Below are positions 41,708 to 41,761 of a stretch of 41,761 nt of DNA, piece by piece. The stretch comes from Candidatus Latescibacterota bacterium. Its GTDB lineage: Bacteria; Latescibacterota; UBA2968; UBA8231. Below the pieces are notes generated by a model, which made no database searches, was not told the origin of the DNA, and saw only the letters and a list, made by a program, of their open reading frames with translations. The position numbers and the translations under genes are program-made. Location of the stretch: the NCBI GenBank assembly GCA_022819745.1, contig JAJEGS010000025.1, positions 1 through 41,761 of the forward strand, written 5' to 3'. The first letter of the stretch is position 1, and each line of letters starts with the position of its first letter.

Positions 41708-41761
41708 ATGAGCAGCAGCGAACAGGTATATAACCGATTGCTGGGTAGGTTGCAAGCACTC
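41708..41761 (+). CDS. Start of another operon-D gene (cut by window end)
   Basis: ATG after a strong AAAGGAGG site, reading MSSSEQVYNRLLGRLQAL to the right edge. Too little is visible for a family. The 81-bp gap after the subtilase has a weak CCATA-GTT-TATGG hairpin followed by TCTCTTTT (41673-41692), which might attenuate transcription. Confidence 0.6.
   Translation, partial: MSSSEQVYNRLLGRLQAL

Overview
The window is chromosomal DNA of a Gram-negative-type bacterium. It has an outer-membrane barrel protein, lipoproteins with lipoboxes, RND pumps and GlnD. The first gene ends in a FlgD-like/type IX-like C-terminal domain, and there are large AAA-ATPase/PD-(D/E)XK proteins and a PcfJ-like protein. 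This mix is common in uncultured phyla such as Latescibacterota, Poribacteria and relatives. That placement is an inference from gene content, with low confidence. No rRNA, tRNA or CRISPR array was seen.

Layout. (1) 1-8750, housekeeping and envelope: the end of a large surface protein, an HTTM/gamma-carboxylase-like membrane protein, a reverse-strand metal-uptake-type set (di-haem DUF1111 protein, imelysin lipoprotein, acidic beta-barrel protein), then glnD. (2) 8774-15644, a toxin-antitoxin and defence island: a cupin with a nearby truncated relative, VapBC, MNT/HEPN, a 1263-residue SIR2 protein and a second antitoxin/PIN pair. (3) 15731-20930, metabolic genes: PcfJ-like protein overlapping a threonine-dehydratase-type enzyme (reverse strand), then an EamA transporter, a small membrane protein and a lactonase (forward strand). 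(4) 21107-41761, a multi-operon system that looks like peptide or natural-product biosynthesis and export.

Region 4 is the most interesting part. Four copies of a rigid ~200-bp regulatory module occur at about 21107, 29031, 33030 and 37659. Each has an upstream array of CGCACT half-sites (two direct, one inverted), a fixed middle block, a TAACT/AGTTA block and a sigma-54 promoter (TGGCACG-N4-NTGCT, exact GG-N10-GC). The spacings agree to within 1 bp in all four copies. They should drive four operons together: A, an adaptor plus a full RND pump plus an RND pump split into two halves by one in-frame TAG; B, acyl carrier protein, rhodanese, MauE/DoxX protein, glycosyltransferase and a possible BtrH-like protein; C, three very small ORFs, a strong hairpin, a beta-propeller lipoprotein and a thioredoxin-like protein; D, another small ORF, a TlpA-like protein, a peptidase-less ABC exporter, a cytoplasmic subtilase and the start of another gene. 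Small ORFs in C and D share a leader-like N-terminus (LHxS...YGxA[LV]EA, weaker in D), and one ends in a four-cysteine tail.

Working model (inference): an enhancer-binding protein outside the window turns on production of small peptides. These may be modified, glycosylated or acylated, cut by the subtilase, exported by the ABC and RND systems, and handled outside the cytoplasm by the redox proteins and propeller lipoprotein. I do not recognise the cluster as a named family.
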